Positions 32,459 through 43,647 are shown, counted from the first letter of the stretch. The stretch: DNA of 64,000 bases from Catonia carolina (GCA_035578175.1 JAQMRL010000014.1:16440274-16504273), one strand, 5' to 3'. Notes: generated by a model not told the origin, from the sequence alone. A program made the numbers and translations.

Positions 32459-35410
32459 ATGGAATCTGAATATGAAGATGATGATGATGCACGAAAGCTG
32501 TTGTCTTCCTTTGTAGAGAGGATGTCTGCAGCAGCTGCCCAGAGCATTCCTAAAACATCGGGAAAAGCACGGCGTCCGCCGGTACCTTGGTGGAATGATC
32601 GTTGTAAGGAGGCTCTTCGGGACCGCCGTAGGGCCCTGCGCATTTTTAGTCGCAGACCTACGGATGCAAACCTGGAAGCGTACCGAAGAGCTCGGGCCTG
32701 CTGTAGGCGTGTCTTTCTTGAGAGTAAGAGGGAGTCGTGGAGCCGTTACGTTGGAGATATTAGCAGGAGTACCCCTGTGACAACGGTATGGAGAAAACTG
32801 CGTTCGGTATGTGGAAGGACGTCTCCACATCGAATCGCAGGGTTGCAAGCTGACGGTTCTGTGATCACATCACAGTCCGACATCGCTAACGTGATTGGTT
32901 CCTTCTTTAAATCAGCTTCCCTCACGTCTTCATATTCAGTACAGTTTCAAAATTATAAGAAAACGATTGAATCTCTTCCTTTCTTTATAGCGGACTCGAA
33001 TGATCCTCTAAACATTCCTTTTTCATTGCCTGAGCTTAGAAAAGCGCTCAAAGTATCTCGAAATACCTCACCTGGAGGAGATGAAATTACACTTTCGATG
33101 ATAGCGCATTTACCGGATTCTGGGTTAAGGCAACTCCTACATGTTTTTAATAAAATATACGCTTCTAGAAAGCTTCCAAAAACTTGGAAAGAAGCAATTG
33201 TTGTTCCAATCCTCAAACCTGGTAAAGATAAAACATTGGCCTCCAACTACCGTCCCATTTCCTTGACAAGTGTTGTTTGTAAGGTCATGGAAAGAATGGT
33301 GAACAGTCGTCTCATGTGGTATCTGGAAAAGAATAACTTCCTCGCTCCTGAACAGAGCGGTTTTCGGAGAGGGAGGTCTTCGACAGACCACTTGGTGGCC
33401 CTTGAGACGGCTGTCTGCAATGCGTTTGCATTGCGGCAGCGCCTCGTTGCCGTATTCTTTGATTTGAAAAAAGCATATGATACAGCTTGGCGACGAGGTA
33501 TCCTCAATACCTTGCGGGATTGGGGCATCGCTGGAAACATGTTGGCCTTCATCAAGGACTTTCTAGATGAACGATCGTTCCGTGTAAGGGTTGGTCAGTG
33601 TCTGTCCGACAGGTTTGACTTGGAAAATGGTATACCGCAAGGAAGTGTAATTAGTTGTACCCTATTTGCGGTTGCCATAAACAATATTGTGAAAAGTTGC
33701 GTATACCCTGTTAAATGTTCGTTGTTTGTTGATGATTTTGCAATATATGTTGCATCTAGAAATGTTGTCTCAGCTGAACGAGCTCTACAGCTAACTATAT
33801 ACCGTCTTGAAGAATGGTCACGGCAGACTGGCTTTAGTTTTTCTCCTGAGAAGACTAAATGCATTCAGTTTTGCCGAATACGGACTGATAATGTTCCAAG
33901 ACTGTATTTAATGGGTCAGCATATCGAAGTTAGCACTGAAATCAGGTTCTTAGGTGTTGTATTCGACAAGAGACTTACATGGGTTCCGCATATTAAAGAC
34001 CTACGGGCTAGGTGCTTAAAGGTGGTTGATATTCTGCGTGTTCTTACAGGTACAGGTTGGGGTGCTGATAGATCATGTATGATAAGGTTCTACAAGGCTC
34101 TAGTGCGATCACGTATAGATTATGGCGCAGTAGCCTACTCATCTGCTACTTCCACTTCTCTGAGAATGCTTGACACAGTCCACAATTCATGTTTACGATT
34201 ATCTACAGGTGCTTTTCGTTCTAGCCCTGTTGTCAGCATCTTAGTTGAAAGTGGAGAAATGTCGTTATTCAGACGTCGCCAGCAGCTTCTATTGACGTAC
34301 TTTGCCAAGTTGAAAGCTAGACCTTACCATTTCTTGCATGACTTCATTCTCAACAACCCGTGTCATGATTTGCATCTGATGAACGCCCGACAACCTTCAC
34401 CATTCGGTGTAAGAGCGTTGGAGATATGCAACAACTTTGATATTGCGATTCCCCGTGTCTACCCATGTAATTCTTGTCTATTTCCACCCTGGACCATCGC
34501 TCAGTTACACTTTAACTTTGAGATAAGTAAATACTCAAAGGCAGGCACAAGCTCTGTGGTGTTTAATAGCATTTTCAGTGAGTTAGTTGAAGCTATTAAA
34601 CCATCTACGGTTGTATACACTGATGGATCAAAGTCGGATGTTGGAGTTGGTTGCTCGTTTGTTGCTAATGGGAGAACCTATTTGTTTGGATTACCTGCGG
34701 GAACCAGTATTTACACGGCTGAACTTTATGCTATCAGCAAAGCTCTATCTGTAGTCTGTGTGCGTGGGCGTCGGGTGTTGGTGTGCACTGATTCGCTCAG
34801 TGCTCTCCAGTCGATTAGTGATGTGTATTCACGCCACCCGCTAGTTGTGGACGTCCTCGGCACTGTGAAGGAGCTGAATGATAGAGGAGTATGCGTTGTT
34901 TTCTGCTGGGTTCCGGGTCATGCTGGAATCCCGGGAAATGAGGCTGCTGATTTGGCCGCTAAGGAGGCGGCTCGTCAACCGGCTTTCACGCAATATCTGA
35001 CTATGTCTGATTTTGTGAGTCTGGTGAAGCGGGTCATCACGGATTCCTGGCAGGTAGAATGGACTGGCTCTCATGGCAACAAACTACGAGAAATAAAACC
35101 TATTGTTAAGCCTTGGCCTACGTCACTGAGGAAGAACAGAAGAGAAGAGGTTGTCATCGCGCGACTTAGAATTGGGCACACCAGATTAACCCATGGGTAT
35201 CTCATGACGTCTGGTGATGCTCCAGTTTGTGGCAGGTGCGATTGTCCTTTGACAGTCAAACATGTTTTGGTTGATTGCGTCTGCTACGCAGCTCTGCGTC
35301 GGCGATTCAAGATTCCCTCTGAATTAAGGAATATACTCGGTGACGAAAGCCCTATTTTGGATGCGGCTTTGAAATTTTTACGATCGATCAGTGTATACAA
35401 CAGTGTCTAA
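32459..35410 (+). CDS. LINE ORF2: reverse transcriptase-RNase H polyprotein, 5'-truncated
   Basis: 983 codons from the first ATG; the frame is open from about 32414 ([15 protein letters not shown] precedes the Met), so this ATG is probably internal. Residues ~40-60 ([10 protein letters not shown]) mark the linker after the lost endonuclease. The RT has [12 protein letters not shown] (~297-308), [12 protein letters not shown] with Asp335, GIPQGSVIS (~390-398) and FVDD (Asp425-426). RNase H follows with Asp722 (YTDGSK), Glu755 (AELYA), Asp778 (TDSLSAL) and Asp831 (GNEAAD), a complete DEDD set. A C-x2-C-x7-H-x4-C knuckle lies at Cys924-Cys940. The product would copy element RNA at the target site; without the endonuclease and ORF1 this copy is unlikely to be autonomous. 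It is the only undamaged long frame in the window. Confidence 0.95.
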   Translation: MESEYEDDDDARKLLSSFVERMSAAAAQSIPKTSGKARRPPVPWWNDRCKEALRDRRRALRIFSRRPTDANLEAYRRARACCRRVFLESKRESWSRYVGDISRSTPVTTVWRKLRSVCGRTSPHRIAGLQADGSVITSQSDIANVIGSFFKSASLTSSYSVQFQNYKKTIESLPFFIADSNDPLNIPFSLPELRKALKVSRNTSPGGDEITLSMIAHLPDSGLRQLLHVFNKIYASRKLPKTWKEAIVVPILKPGKDKTLASNYRPISLTSVVCKVMERMVNSRLMWYLEKNNFLAPEQSGFRRGRSSTDHLVALETAVCNAFALRQRLVAVFFDLKKAYDTAWRRGILNTLRDWGIAGNMLAFIKDFLDERSFRVRVGQCLSDRFDLENGIPQGSVISCTLFAVAINNIVKSCVYPVKCSLFVDDFAIYVASRNVVSAERALQLTIYRLEEWSRQTGFSFSPEKTKCIQFCRIRTDNVPRLYLMGQHIEVSTEIRFLGVVFDKRLTWVPHIKDLRARCLKVVDILRVLTGTGWGADRSCMIRFYKALVRSRIDYGAVAYSSATSTSLRMLDTVHNSCLRLSTGAFRSSPVVSILVESGEMSLFRRRQQLLLTYFAKLKARPYHFLHDFILNNPCHDLHLMNARQPSPFGVRALEICNNFDIAIPRVYPCNSCLFPPWTIAQLHFNFEISKYSKAGTSSVVFNSIFSELVEAIKPSTVVYTDGSKSDVGVGCSFVANGRTYLFGLPAGTSIYTAELYAISKALSVVCVRGRRVLVCTDSLSALQSISDVYSRHPLVVDVLGTVKELNDRGVCVVFCWVPGHAGIPGNEAADLAAKEAARQPAFTQYLTMSDFVSLVKRVITDSWQVEWTGSHGNKLREIKPIVKPWPTSLRKNRREEVVIARLRIGHTRLTHGYLMTSGDAPVCGRCDCPLTVKHVLVDCVCYAALRRRFKIPSELRNILGDESPILDAALKFLRSISVYNSV

Positions 35411-35753
35411 TATATTATATTCTATTACTCTTAGTTACCATATTGTATGTGTTTTATATTAGTTATAAGTTTATATTCATATGTGTTCATGTTAAGTGGC
35501 CTCTTTACAGCCCTTTGTGATCTTTTATGTCTGTGATTTTTTTTTTTTAATTTTTTTTTGAATGAAATTTTTAATTTTTGGGTTGTGATACTAGTTTTAA
35601 GGTTTTAATTTCATAAGTATTAATGTGATTTCTGTGTTTTTCTTTCTAACTGTGATATTAAGTTTAAGTTTATGTGTTTATGTTTTGTGTGATTTTAGAG
35701 TATTATAGCTTGGGCTGTGATATTAGCTTATAAGATTTTATTTATTATGTATC
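35411..35753 (+). other. 3' UTR of the LINE
   Basis: T-rich non-coding sequence between the TAA at 35408-35410 and the terminal hairpin. No second ORF. Confidence 0.7.
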
Positions 35754-35786
35754 AGGCGATGATAACCTCGCAAAGGTTTTTCGCCT
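35754..35786 (+). promoter_or_regulatory. LINE 3'-terminal RNA hairpin
   Basis: AGGCGA pairs with TCGCCT (outer stem) and AACC with GGTT (inner stem) immediately before the A-run. Terminal stem-loops are common reverse-transcriptase recognition sites in LINEs; the role here is inferred. Confidence 0.6.
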
Positions 35787-35794
35787 AAAAAAAA

Positions 35795-35846
<52 letters not shown>

Positions 35847-35850
35847 ACAC
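35787..35850. repeat. A-run followed by (AC)n
   Basis: About 23 A then AC repeats. The A-run is the LINE tail and the AC repeats belong to the host family A element. Confidence 0.9.
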
Positions 35851-36059
35851 ACAGACCAATCGCTAAAAACATGTTTTTTGGGTTCAGGGGGTCTGAAAAC
35901 GTATAGATCCGGTGAAAACTCGATTTCGAAAAATCGACATGAAAACAATTCTTTCTTTCCTATATTATATGGTATAGGCAAGAGAAAGTAAAAAATAGTT
36001 AAAAAATTTGGGATTGAAAGGGTTAAGAGATTTTTAGTGGTCATAACAAGAAGAGGTGC

Positions 36060-36089
36060 AAAAGAGAGAGAGAGAGAGAGTGAGTGAGT

Positions 36090-36129
<40 letters not shown>
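36060..36129 (+). repeat. (GA)n / GTGA microsatellite
   Basis: Tandem GA with a central GTGA block. Confidence 0.95.
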
Positions 36130-36131
<2 letters not shown>

Positions 36132-36405
36132 CAACATTCATGACGTCCGGTTTCAAAATTAACCAATGACAATTTGATCAAATATGGTCCACGAACTGAG
36201 AGTTCGTGCCTCCTGTACAGATTGTAAAATGTAAATTCTGCAAAGAAGTATTTGAGCGTTTGAAAGAGAGGGTCCGTCCAATCCAACTGGAGATCGCTGA
36301 TTGCTGGATTCTTCATCATGACAATGTACCTAGTCACACGTGCCTCATTGTGACCAGGCTAAGAGAGGCGTGGCAATGCAGCTCCACATCTCCCTTACAG
36401 CTATA

Positions 36406-37341
36406 GGGTGATTCAAAAAGAGCGCCGGTTTTGATATATCAAATTAAGATATTTATTTTATTGAAAAACTGAAAATAAATACATCAACAAGTTCATCTTA
36501 CCTTCCGATTTCATGTATGAAAAATGATGTCATGCATGTGTCCTCCTCTACTGCGCTGGCACGCATCAACTCTGTCCATGAAATTGGATATTACTGCATG
36601 ACAAGTTTCGACTTCCATTTGCCCGATAACCCGTCGAATTAAATCCCACATACGGCAGTTCTGTTTATTAACAAAACCGTTTAAGTGGAAGTGCGCCTCA
36701 TCACTGAAAATGATTTTGTTTGCGAAGGTGTCATCATCCTGCCGTTTTCTCAATACCCAGTCAACAAACTGTCGTCTCTTCTGGTGGTCTGCCACTTTCA
36801 AATGTTGCGTCAACTTAATTTTATACGGGTGATATTGGAGATCGTACCGAAGAATTCTCCGTACAGAAGAACATCGTAAACCCAATTGTTGAGAACGGCG
36901 ACGTATTGATTTTTCTGGGCTAACAGCCACATTGTCACGAACCAACGCAACGTTCTGCTCAGTTCGGCCAGAACGACGACGTCCAGAACTTTTAAGGTCG
37001 ACTGTTGAACCCGTCTCAAAAAACTTTTTCATGAGCCTGCGAACTGTTGATTCATTCGGTGCTTCATTACGTCCTAGAGTACCGCGAAGTCGCCTGACAG
37101 TAGCCGCATAACTCTCTCCACTCTGGTAAAATGTTTTGACGATTAACACTCGTTGTGCAATAGTAAACTTCTCCATGGTTAGACACAGACTGCGAGAGTA
37201 CTACACTGCGAACAAGAGAAACTACAACTGAATCGTCAATCGGAATGTTCTACGAAATAGAAATGAGGTCTAACAATGTTGCCAACCGATAAACAAAAAT
37301 TTACCAGCCGTTTAAAAACCGGCGCTCTTTTTGAATCACCC
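36406..37341 (-). mobile_element. Tc1/mariner-type element, internally deleted copy 1
   Basis: TIRs GGGTGATTCAAAAAGAGCGC and inverse, with TA nearby on both sides. It contains the deleted transposase gene at 36511-37176. A second copy with a different deletion lies at 49610-50382. Confidence 0.85.
36511..37176 (-). pseudogene. Tc1/mariner-type transposase with in-frame internal deletion
   Basis: 221 codons with an intact start (MEKFTIAQRVLIVKTFYQSG) and end. Residues 1-110 are the helix-turn-helix DNA-binding region common in insect transposases of this type. IIFSDEAHFHLNGFVNKQNC at ~155-174 contains the first catalytic Asp159. At about Trp177 the sequence jumps to DLIRRVIGQMEVETCHAVIS, the C-terminal tail. 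The segment that should hold the second and third acidic residues is missing. The frame survives, so a protein able to bind TIRs but not cut could be made; that is inference only. Confidence 0.8.
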
Positions 37342-37524
37342 GTTAGTTACAGGTAGTTGTTGCTCCCTACGACTACATGACTACGTGACTCTTCCCGAAG
37401 CTCAAAATGAATCTTAATGGACATCATTTCGGGAGAGATTTCTGGCGGTTCAAAGGGCTACGATGCGGGTTTTGAACGGTTGAGGACTTCTAGGAAGCGT
37501 TTCAAAACACGAAAATGCTGGCAG

Positions 37525-37572
37525 CGGTGTGTCGACGCCCAAGAAGAGAACTCCTTGGGCGTCGACACACCG
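37525..37572. repeat. 19-bp perfect hairpin
   Basis: CGGTGTGTCGACGCCCAAG and its inverse separated by 10 nt. Pairing continues imperfectly outward to about 37508-37588. Confidence 0.9.
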
Positions 37573-37632
37573 TTGCCAACATTTTTCGTATTTTTAATCG
37601 ATGTACAAACATTAGTTCAGTAAAACAAATTT

Positions 37633-38225
37633 TGTTGATTAGGTCATGAGCCGAAAGGCTGGTTTGAACCTGTAGAGGTATTATTAAGTAAAACGAGGAG
37701 TGGGGTGGTTTACCTTTCTTCCTCACTGAGTGGAAAAGTACGCTTATCAGAATGCCCATAACGGAAAGGTGGAGTGTTAATGTAATTACACTCGATCTGT
37801 TGGTTCCAGAGCTACAAAAAATAGTTCTGTCTTATTACATGTTGTTTAGGTCATCAACCGAAAAGCTGGTTTGAACCTGTAGAGGTTTTACTAAGCAACA
37901 TGAGGAGTGAGGTGGTTTACCATTACATCCTTACTGAGTGGAAAAGTACGCTTATCAGCATGCCGGGCCCTCTGAAAAGCACATATTTTCCACTCTGCAA
38001 ATGACACCTTCACTTCATTCACCACAATGTATAATGAAATTCATTACTCTCAGAGGAAATAACTCTGATTAGTATCTTTTGTACCTCTACCTCTACTATT
38101 CTTAAATGATTGAGTCATTTAATTGGCTGACTATGTGATAAGAAACAGAACTATTTATTTTAGCCCTGCAACGAATAGATTGAGTTTAAATAATTTGACA
38201 CTTCACCTGACTGTTATGGGCAGAA
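37633..38225 (-). mobile_element. Cluster of family B pieces
   Basis: 37633-37754 is a minus-strand 3' part. 37752-37845 is a plus-strand head (TGCCCATAACGGAAAGGTGG...). 37846-38225 is a nearly full minus-strand copy. The head-to-head arrangement suggests nested insertion or template switching. Confidence 0.75.
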
Positions 38226-38850
38226 AAAACAAATTTGTAGAAGTGAAACAAATTTAAAAACGTAGTCCACGTAACACCGAATTACGATCAAGATTGTCTT
38301 AATTGAGAAAGGGTCTCGATTGAGAAGGTGGGAGAGGAGGGGAAGAAGAAAATTTTTCCATAAAAAAATTCTTTATTTATATTTTTGGGGCATGCGTGTT
38401 CTAAACTTAATTTTATAACATCATCAATTTTTCCCGGAAAATAAAAACTGATCAAGAACAGAAATTCGAGACAGTTATCAACTTTGATTTTATTTCAAAC
38501 ATAAAATACAAAACACAATTAGTAGACTATCAGTAAATGAAAATCAATTTTATAGATCTGTTATTAAATAGATCTATAATTCAGTCGACATAATTAATTT
38601 CAGTGAAGGTTATAGCGCATGTCCTTACAAAATGAAAAATAACATGACAAATAATTGTGATTTGTAAAAGCGTGACTCAATCGATGAATATTTAATACGC
38701 TTTTTTGTACCTTGAATATCCATCATTAAAGTTCTCGACAAGAAAATAAAATCATTCAAAATAATATTATTTTATTGATCACAAAAATCTAATCTTTTAA
38801 AAAACCAATCAAAAATCCCTTTCATGGGATGACGAGTTTCATGGCTGCTG

Positions 38851-38883
<33 letters not shown>
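38226..38883. other. AT-rich spacer ending in an A-run
   Basis: Long A-run at about 38851-38880 next to a family A copy. The 3' part (ATGGCTGCTGGCA near 38840) matches the minisatellite at 40633, so it is the left flank of that locus. No gene seen. Confidence 0.45.
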
Positions 38884-38884
<1 letters not shown>

Positions 38885-39810
38885 TGGTGTGAAACACACG
38901 ACTTTTTCTTGCCAATGTACTCATTAAACATAACCTAATTTTAATCATGAGTGAGAGACGCAAAATGAAAATCAAACTCAGTTTGGCTTAAAAATACGGA
39001 AACTCACTCTTTCACGCTAAACTAGGCTCTGTAAAGAAAAATGCTTTAAATAAAAGTTGTAGGTCTTTAATTTACTATAAATTTTATTTTATACACTTTT
39101 GTCGTAAAATGCATAATAGGGCTGAAATCGTAAAAAATAGATTTTTTTATACGTTTTCGTGAGAAAAAAACAGAAAATCGCTAATTACCGCTAAACTAAG
39201 TGTTATTTATAAAAATGTTTGAAATAAAAGTTGTAGGAGTTTAAATTCTCTACAACTTTAATTATATATATATTTTTGCGCTAAAGTGTATATTAAAGCC
39301 GATAAAATTGTTAAAAAAACAATTTTTTCGTGAAAGCAGCCTTTCCAAGAATTTCAGCAGACATGACGCCTACCCTATCTTGTAAATCATAAAAAATTTA
39401 GTAAACGAGGCGATTTTAAAAACAGTCATAGAACCCGTTTTTAAGAAAATTGCAAAAAAGTAAAAAATGATACGAATAAACTACTACTTCCAGTTGACCG
39501 ATTTTGATGAAAATGTTCGTGTCGGGTCCGGTAGTCTAACTTACGTTCTAATTTTTCTTTTTATCTTTTTAGTATCTTTTTTTTTGGTGTCCAACTTAAG
39601 TTTCAAGTTTCAAGTTAAATTCGTACAATGTTCCGTTATTGAGATATTGTGTTCACACACATACACACGCGCACACCAATCGCTAAAAACAAGTTTCTTG
39701 GATTCAGGGGGTATCTGAAAACGTATATATCCTATAAAAACACGATTTCGAAAAATCGACATGAAAACAATTCTTTCCTTCCTATATATTCATATAGGCA
39801 AGAGAAAGTA
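38884..39810 (-). mobile_element. Family A element, full length
   Basis: Inserted between GGCTGCTGGCA and AAAGGCATACC, which are contiguous apart from an A/T-rich linker in the minisatellite at about 40633-40665. This gives an empty-site comparison with no long target duplication. Confidence 0.8.
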
Positions 39811-40950
39811 AAAAGGCATACCTTTGACTTTTGGCAAAATCCATTAGTGATTTCTATACCTAAATACTCTTTAAGACCAATCGAATGACATTATTTTGTT
39901 TTAAAATTCCGAATTTGATTTCTTGACTATTTCTTGTGGTACCTTTAACAGGACACTGGGTTACAGAGCTAGAACAGAGACCGTAGTGAAGTTCTACAAG
40001 ATAATAGCAGCCCCTTCTTAATGGAAGTGAGTCATCGGTTACCACAAAACGCCAAGAAAGTAGAACCCAAGCAGCTGAAATGTGGTTCTTAAGAAGGGTG
40101 AAGGGCTGCTCGAGGCTGGATATAATACATAACGAGGGAATTAGATCCGAGTTGGGTGTATTTAGCTTGAATGAAAAAGTGGGAGGAGTTCCTACCGAAA
40201 TCAATGGAGGCAACATTTGGAAGGGATGTCGGAAGAGAGAATACCTTTAAAAGTGACGGAATATATTCCAGTTGGAAGAAGGGAGGTGGGAAGATCTCGA
40301 AGAAGATGGCAGTAGTGGAGATGTACGGATTGGAAAGTCTCGTGTTTGTGCAGACGTACAGGATGGTTTGTAAGTTCGGAACAGTCTTATGCCTAATCCT
40401 TGACAACAAGAAGACGAAGAAGAAGAAGATTTCTTGACTTCCGGTTTTGGGCCACTTCTCATCCCATCTAAACCGGAACTTCAAACCCAATGATTTCTGT
40501 ATCTACTCATTAAGAGACATTGAATGACACAATTTTTTTCACCAAATTCCGACTTTGATTTCTTGACTTTCGGTTTTGGATCACTTCTGGTCGAGGCCGG
40601 AACTTCAAACCTAATTTAGGCCTACAAATTTAATGGCTGGTGGCAATTTAATAAAGGCTTACCTTTGACTTATGGCAAATACCATTAGTGATTTCTGTAT
40701 CTACACTTTAAGAGGAATCGAATGACACTATTTTTGTTTTCAAATTCCAACTTTGATTTCTTCACTTCCGATTTCGGGCCACTTCCGGTCGAAACCGGAA
40801 CTTCAATCGCAATGATTTCTGTATCTACTCTTTAAGAGGAATCGAATGATATTACTTTTGTTTCAAAAATCCGACTCTAATTTTTTGACTTCTGGTTTTG
40901 GGGCACTTCCGTTCAAAACCGGAACTTCAAACCCAATTCAGGCCCACTAA
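39811..40950 (+). repeat. Minisatellite, ~126- and ~195-bp units
   Basis: Units start at about 39846, 40491, 40686 and 40812 with TGATTTCTGTATCTAC and carry ATCGAATGACA, CTTCCGGTTTTGG and AAACCGGAACTTCAA landmarks. The 195-bp version includes an extra GGCTGGTGGC... GACTTATGGC block. A LINE fragment interrupts the array at 39929-40427. Confidence 0.8.
39929..40427 (+). pseudogene. LINE family L2 3' fragment with target duplication
   Basis: A 12-bp duplication GATTTCTTGACT lies at 39917-39928 and 40428-40439. In shifted frames the insert reads ESSVTTKRQESRTQAAEMWF and LRRVKGCSRLDIIHNEGIRS, then ends LMPNP-stop, with 3' sequence CCTAATCCTTGACAA and (AAG)n. This is the C-terminal end of a LINE whose other copy is at 59521-60275. 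It is 5'-truncated with frameshifts. Confidence 0.8.
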
Positions 40951-41286
40951 CTTTTTGTATAGATTATGAATCCGAAAACCGTTTGTTGCTATCTCTTGCA
41001 GTTTCTGACATCTGGGTGTGACGGACGGGCATAGGAAAATGATAAAAATAACCACCAAATCAAAACAGATTTTTCGTGCAGGACTGTTTTTAATATATAA
41101 TCTAGAAACTCCTTTTGCAGCACGCATTCTTAGAAATCTTTCATGTTTGGTATTTCTCCTTTCTTTTATCCACACGATGTTTTGATTTTACTCTTTTTGG
41201 AAGCCATTAAAATCAGTAATTAAAAATCATTCTGAAATTTCTTGTTATTGTTAAAAGGAATTCAAAGCAGTTCTAAATCCGTCTGA
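40951..41286. other. Spacer
   Basis: An 82-codon minus-strand ORF (41175-40927) has no recognisable content. Nothing else seen. Confidence 0.4.
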
Positions 41287-41575
41287 TAAAACAATCCGTG
41301 AAGAAGGCATCGGTAAACCATCTCACTCTTCGTTTTACTTAGTTAAGCCTCTAGAGGTTCAAACCAGCGTTTCGGCCGATGACCTAAACAACAATCGAAT
41401 ATCCGCAGGATGGAAAATATGTACTTTTCAGAGGGCCTGGCATGCTGATAACCATACTTTTTAACTCAGTGAGAAAACCGTTGGTAAACCACCTCGCTCC
41501 TCGTTTTACCTAGTAAAGCTTCGAGAGGTTCAAACCAGCCTTTCGTCTGATGACCTAAACAAAAAACAACAGAAC
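41287..41575 (+). mobile_element. Family B partial tandem dimer
   Basis: Two 3' halves in tandem, joined as CTAAACAACAATCGAATATC then CGCAGGATGGAAAATATGTA. The same junction recurs, inverted, in the 42128-43000 array. Confidence 0.75.
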
Positions 41576-42010
41576 AATCCAAAAGTAAATAAAACGTGTA
41601 CATGTAGGCATACTAGCAATTGTTTTAAGCTTTTTTGTTGATTTGGCACAAGAATTAAAACAATCGTGTCATAAAACAAATTCTTATCTAGAAACTTGTG
41701 AGTGAAACAATAAGCTCGTGAATCGTTCATTGTTTCTATTGTGTCTACAATACTGTTTGGTTTGTTTGATTTGTTCGAACAGGATGTGGTTCTGATAAAC
41801 GAAATTCCGGATAACCTGTATATACAAGGTGAAGCATACATCACTGTCCCACTAAGAACATTAAAATTGTGAAAGAAAAATTAAATAAAAAAATATTTCA
41901 TTGCAATTTTATCTAAACATTCAAATTTCCACCATTAATCTCTACAGCTACAAATGTCATACAATGACTTATCAGTTGTCATTGTCAAACTCACGGTTGA
42001 GGAGGACATT
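41576..42010. other. Spacer
   Basis: A 104-codon minus-strand frame (41844-41530) has no recognisable domain. Nothing else seen. Confidence 0.4.
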
Positions 42011-42092
42011 TCCTGTGAAAACTCGATTTCGAAAAAACGACATGATAACAATATTTTCTTAACCTATACCTTCATCATATAGGGGAAGAAGT
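42011..42092 (-). mobile_element. Family A 5'-end fragment
   Basis: CTGTGAAAACTCGATTTCGA.. to the degenerate end AGGGGAAGAAGTAAAAAG. Confidence 0.6.
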
Positions 42093-42127
42093 AAAAAGTT
42101 TCCGAAAATGTGTATAGATATCCGATA

Positions 42128-43647
42128 TATTTTTTAGGTTACCGGTTGAAAGGCTGGTTTGAACCTCTAGAGGTTTTACTAACTAAAACGAGGAGTGACG
42201 TAATTTTATGTTGCCTTACTCACTGATGGAAAAGTATGCTTATTAGCATGCCAGGCCCTCTGAAAAGCACATATTTTTCACCCTGTAGATATTCAATACG
42301 TTGTTCAGGTCATCAGCAGAAAGGCTGGTTTGAACCTCTACAGACTTTACTAAGTAAAACGAGGAGTGACGTGGTTTAACATTGCCTCCCTCACTGAGTT
42401 AAAAAGTATGCTTGTCAGCATGCCAAACCTTCTGAAAAGCACATATTTTCCACCTTGTAGATATTTGATATGTTTTTTAGGTTATCACCCGAAAGGCTGG
42501 TTTGAACTGTAGAGGCTTTACTAAGTAAAACTAGATGTGATGTGGTTTAATATTGCCTCCCTCACTGAGTTAAAAAGTATGCTTATCAGCATGCCAAACC
42601 TTCTAAAAAGCACATATTTTCCATCCTGCAGATATTCTATTGTTGTTTAGGTTATCAACCGAAAAGCTGGTTTGAACCTCTAGAGGCCTTACCAAGTAAA
42701 ACGAAGAGCGAGGTGATTTACCTTCCTAAGAGGAGGTATGCCTTCCTCCCTGAGTTGAAAAGTATGCTTATCAGCATGCCAAACCTTCTGAAAAGCACAT
42801 ATTTTCCACCTTGTGGATATTTGATATGTTGTTAAGGTCATCACCTGAAAGGCTGATTTGAATCTCTATAGATTTTACTAAGTAAAACGAGGAGTGAGTT
42901 TTTTACCTTGAGTTCCTCACGAGTTAAAAAGTATGCTTATCAGCATGCCAGGCCCTCTGAAAAGCATAGGCCTATATACTTTCCACCCTACAAAAGACAC
43001 CTTCACTTCATTCACCACAGGATCTGGCTGTATAATAAAATTCATTACTGTCAGAGGAGATACCTCTGACTAGTGTCTTTTACACCTCCATCTCTTCTGT
43101 TCTTAAAATGCTTCAGTCATATAATTGGCTGACCATGAGATAAGAAACATATCGTACGGGGTCGTGGCACGGACACTCAAAAAGATCTATTTAGAAAAAA
43201 TACAGGGCTTTGAGTGGTGCTACCGCAGGATGTGGTGAGTTCCATGGACAGAGTAACACATGGAGTTGTGCTTGATAAAATGGGCAAAGAATGTGAGTTG
43301 GTTGAAACAGTGAAGAAGAGAAACCTTCAATATCTTGGACATATGATTAAAAGTCCTAATTATCATATCTTAGGATTAATCATGAAGGGATGAAAAAGGG
43401 CACACGGAACGTTGGCAGACATAAGGAATCCTGGCTAAAGAACCTGAGAAAATGTTTTAGTTGTAGTAATTCGGAACTGTTCCGTGCAGTTACGATAAGG
43501 TCCGGTGATGATTTACGTCCTCCGATTGGAGAGGAACTTTAAGAAGAAGTGTTAAGAAACAGAACTATTTTTTATAACCCTTGAACTAATAAAAGATCGG
43601 TGCAAATAATTTAACAATCAAAATGTCTGTTATGGCCAGGATATTCG
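42128..43647 (-). mobile_element. Family B with five tandem 3' units
   Basis: Units of ~170-185 bp begin near 42128, 42302, 42474, 42643 and 42831. Each runs from the tail (TTGTTTAGGTCATCA-type) to TATTTTCCACC-TGTAGATATT. Only the last continues into the family B body and head (to 43647). A LINE fragment is inserted at 43150-43552. Confidence 0.8.
43150..43552 (+). pseudogene. LINE family L3 3' fragment with target duplication
   Basis: A 9-bp duplication TAAGAAACA lies at 43141-43149 and 43553-43561, inside family B. Traces read GFEWCYRRM, VPW, NVGRHKESWLKNLRK and VRSGDDLRPPIGEEL, then AAGAAGAAG at the 3' end. This is the post-RT tail of a LINE related to 61380-61910; 5'-truncated and frameshifted. 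Confidence 0.75.

Larger units (their letters stand above)
32414..35809 (+). mobile_element. 5'-truncated LINE inserted in an AC repeat (R1/I-group-like)
   Basis: The sequence unlike family A begins at about 32414, just after the AC tract. It comprises one long ORF, a ~375-bp 3' UTR, a terminal hairpin (35754-35786) and an A-run (35787-35809), then AC repeats resume. ORF1 and the endonuclease domain are missing, so it is a 5'-truncated insertion. RT followed by RNase H and a C-terminal CCHC knuckle fits the R1/I/jockey group. Residence in (AC)n recalls the R1-clade Waldo/Mino lineages, which target ACAY or AC repeats. Intact frame implies a fairly recent insertion. Confidence 0.8.
31464..35990 (-). 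mobile_element. Family A element hosting a LINE insertion
   Basis: 31464-32242 (3' part) and 35849-35990 (5' part) form one minus-strand family A copy. The central AC microsatellite, normally ~30-50 bp, is split by the LINE and expanded on the left to about 170 bp of CA/CG repeats (32243-32413). Confidence 0.85.
36195..37620 (+). pseudogene. mariner transposase remnant, split by another transposon
   Basis: 36205-36405 reads FCKEVFERLKERVRPIQ and WILHHDNVPSHTCLIVTRLR, the second catalytic Asp region (HHDNAPSH in intact mariners). After the 36406-37341 insertion, 37342-37600 reads LFPKLKMNLNGHHFGR and onwards, the next conserved block. The two pieces are collinear, so the later element landed in this mariner. 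Frameshifts and the missing N-terminus make it inactive. An 18-19 bp perfect hairpin sits in its tail at 37525-37572. Confidence 0.7.

Noticed and set aside
42128..43000. CRISPR-like array of ~175-bp repeats
   Set aside because: Units are directly adjacent copies of a retroposon segment with no spacers.
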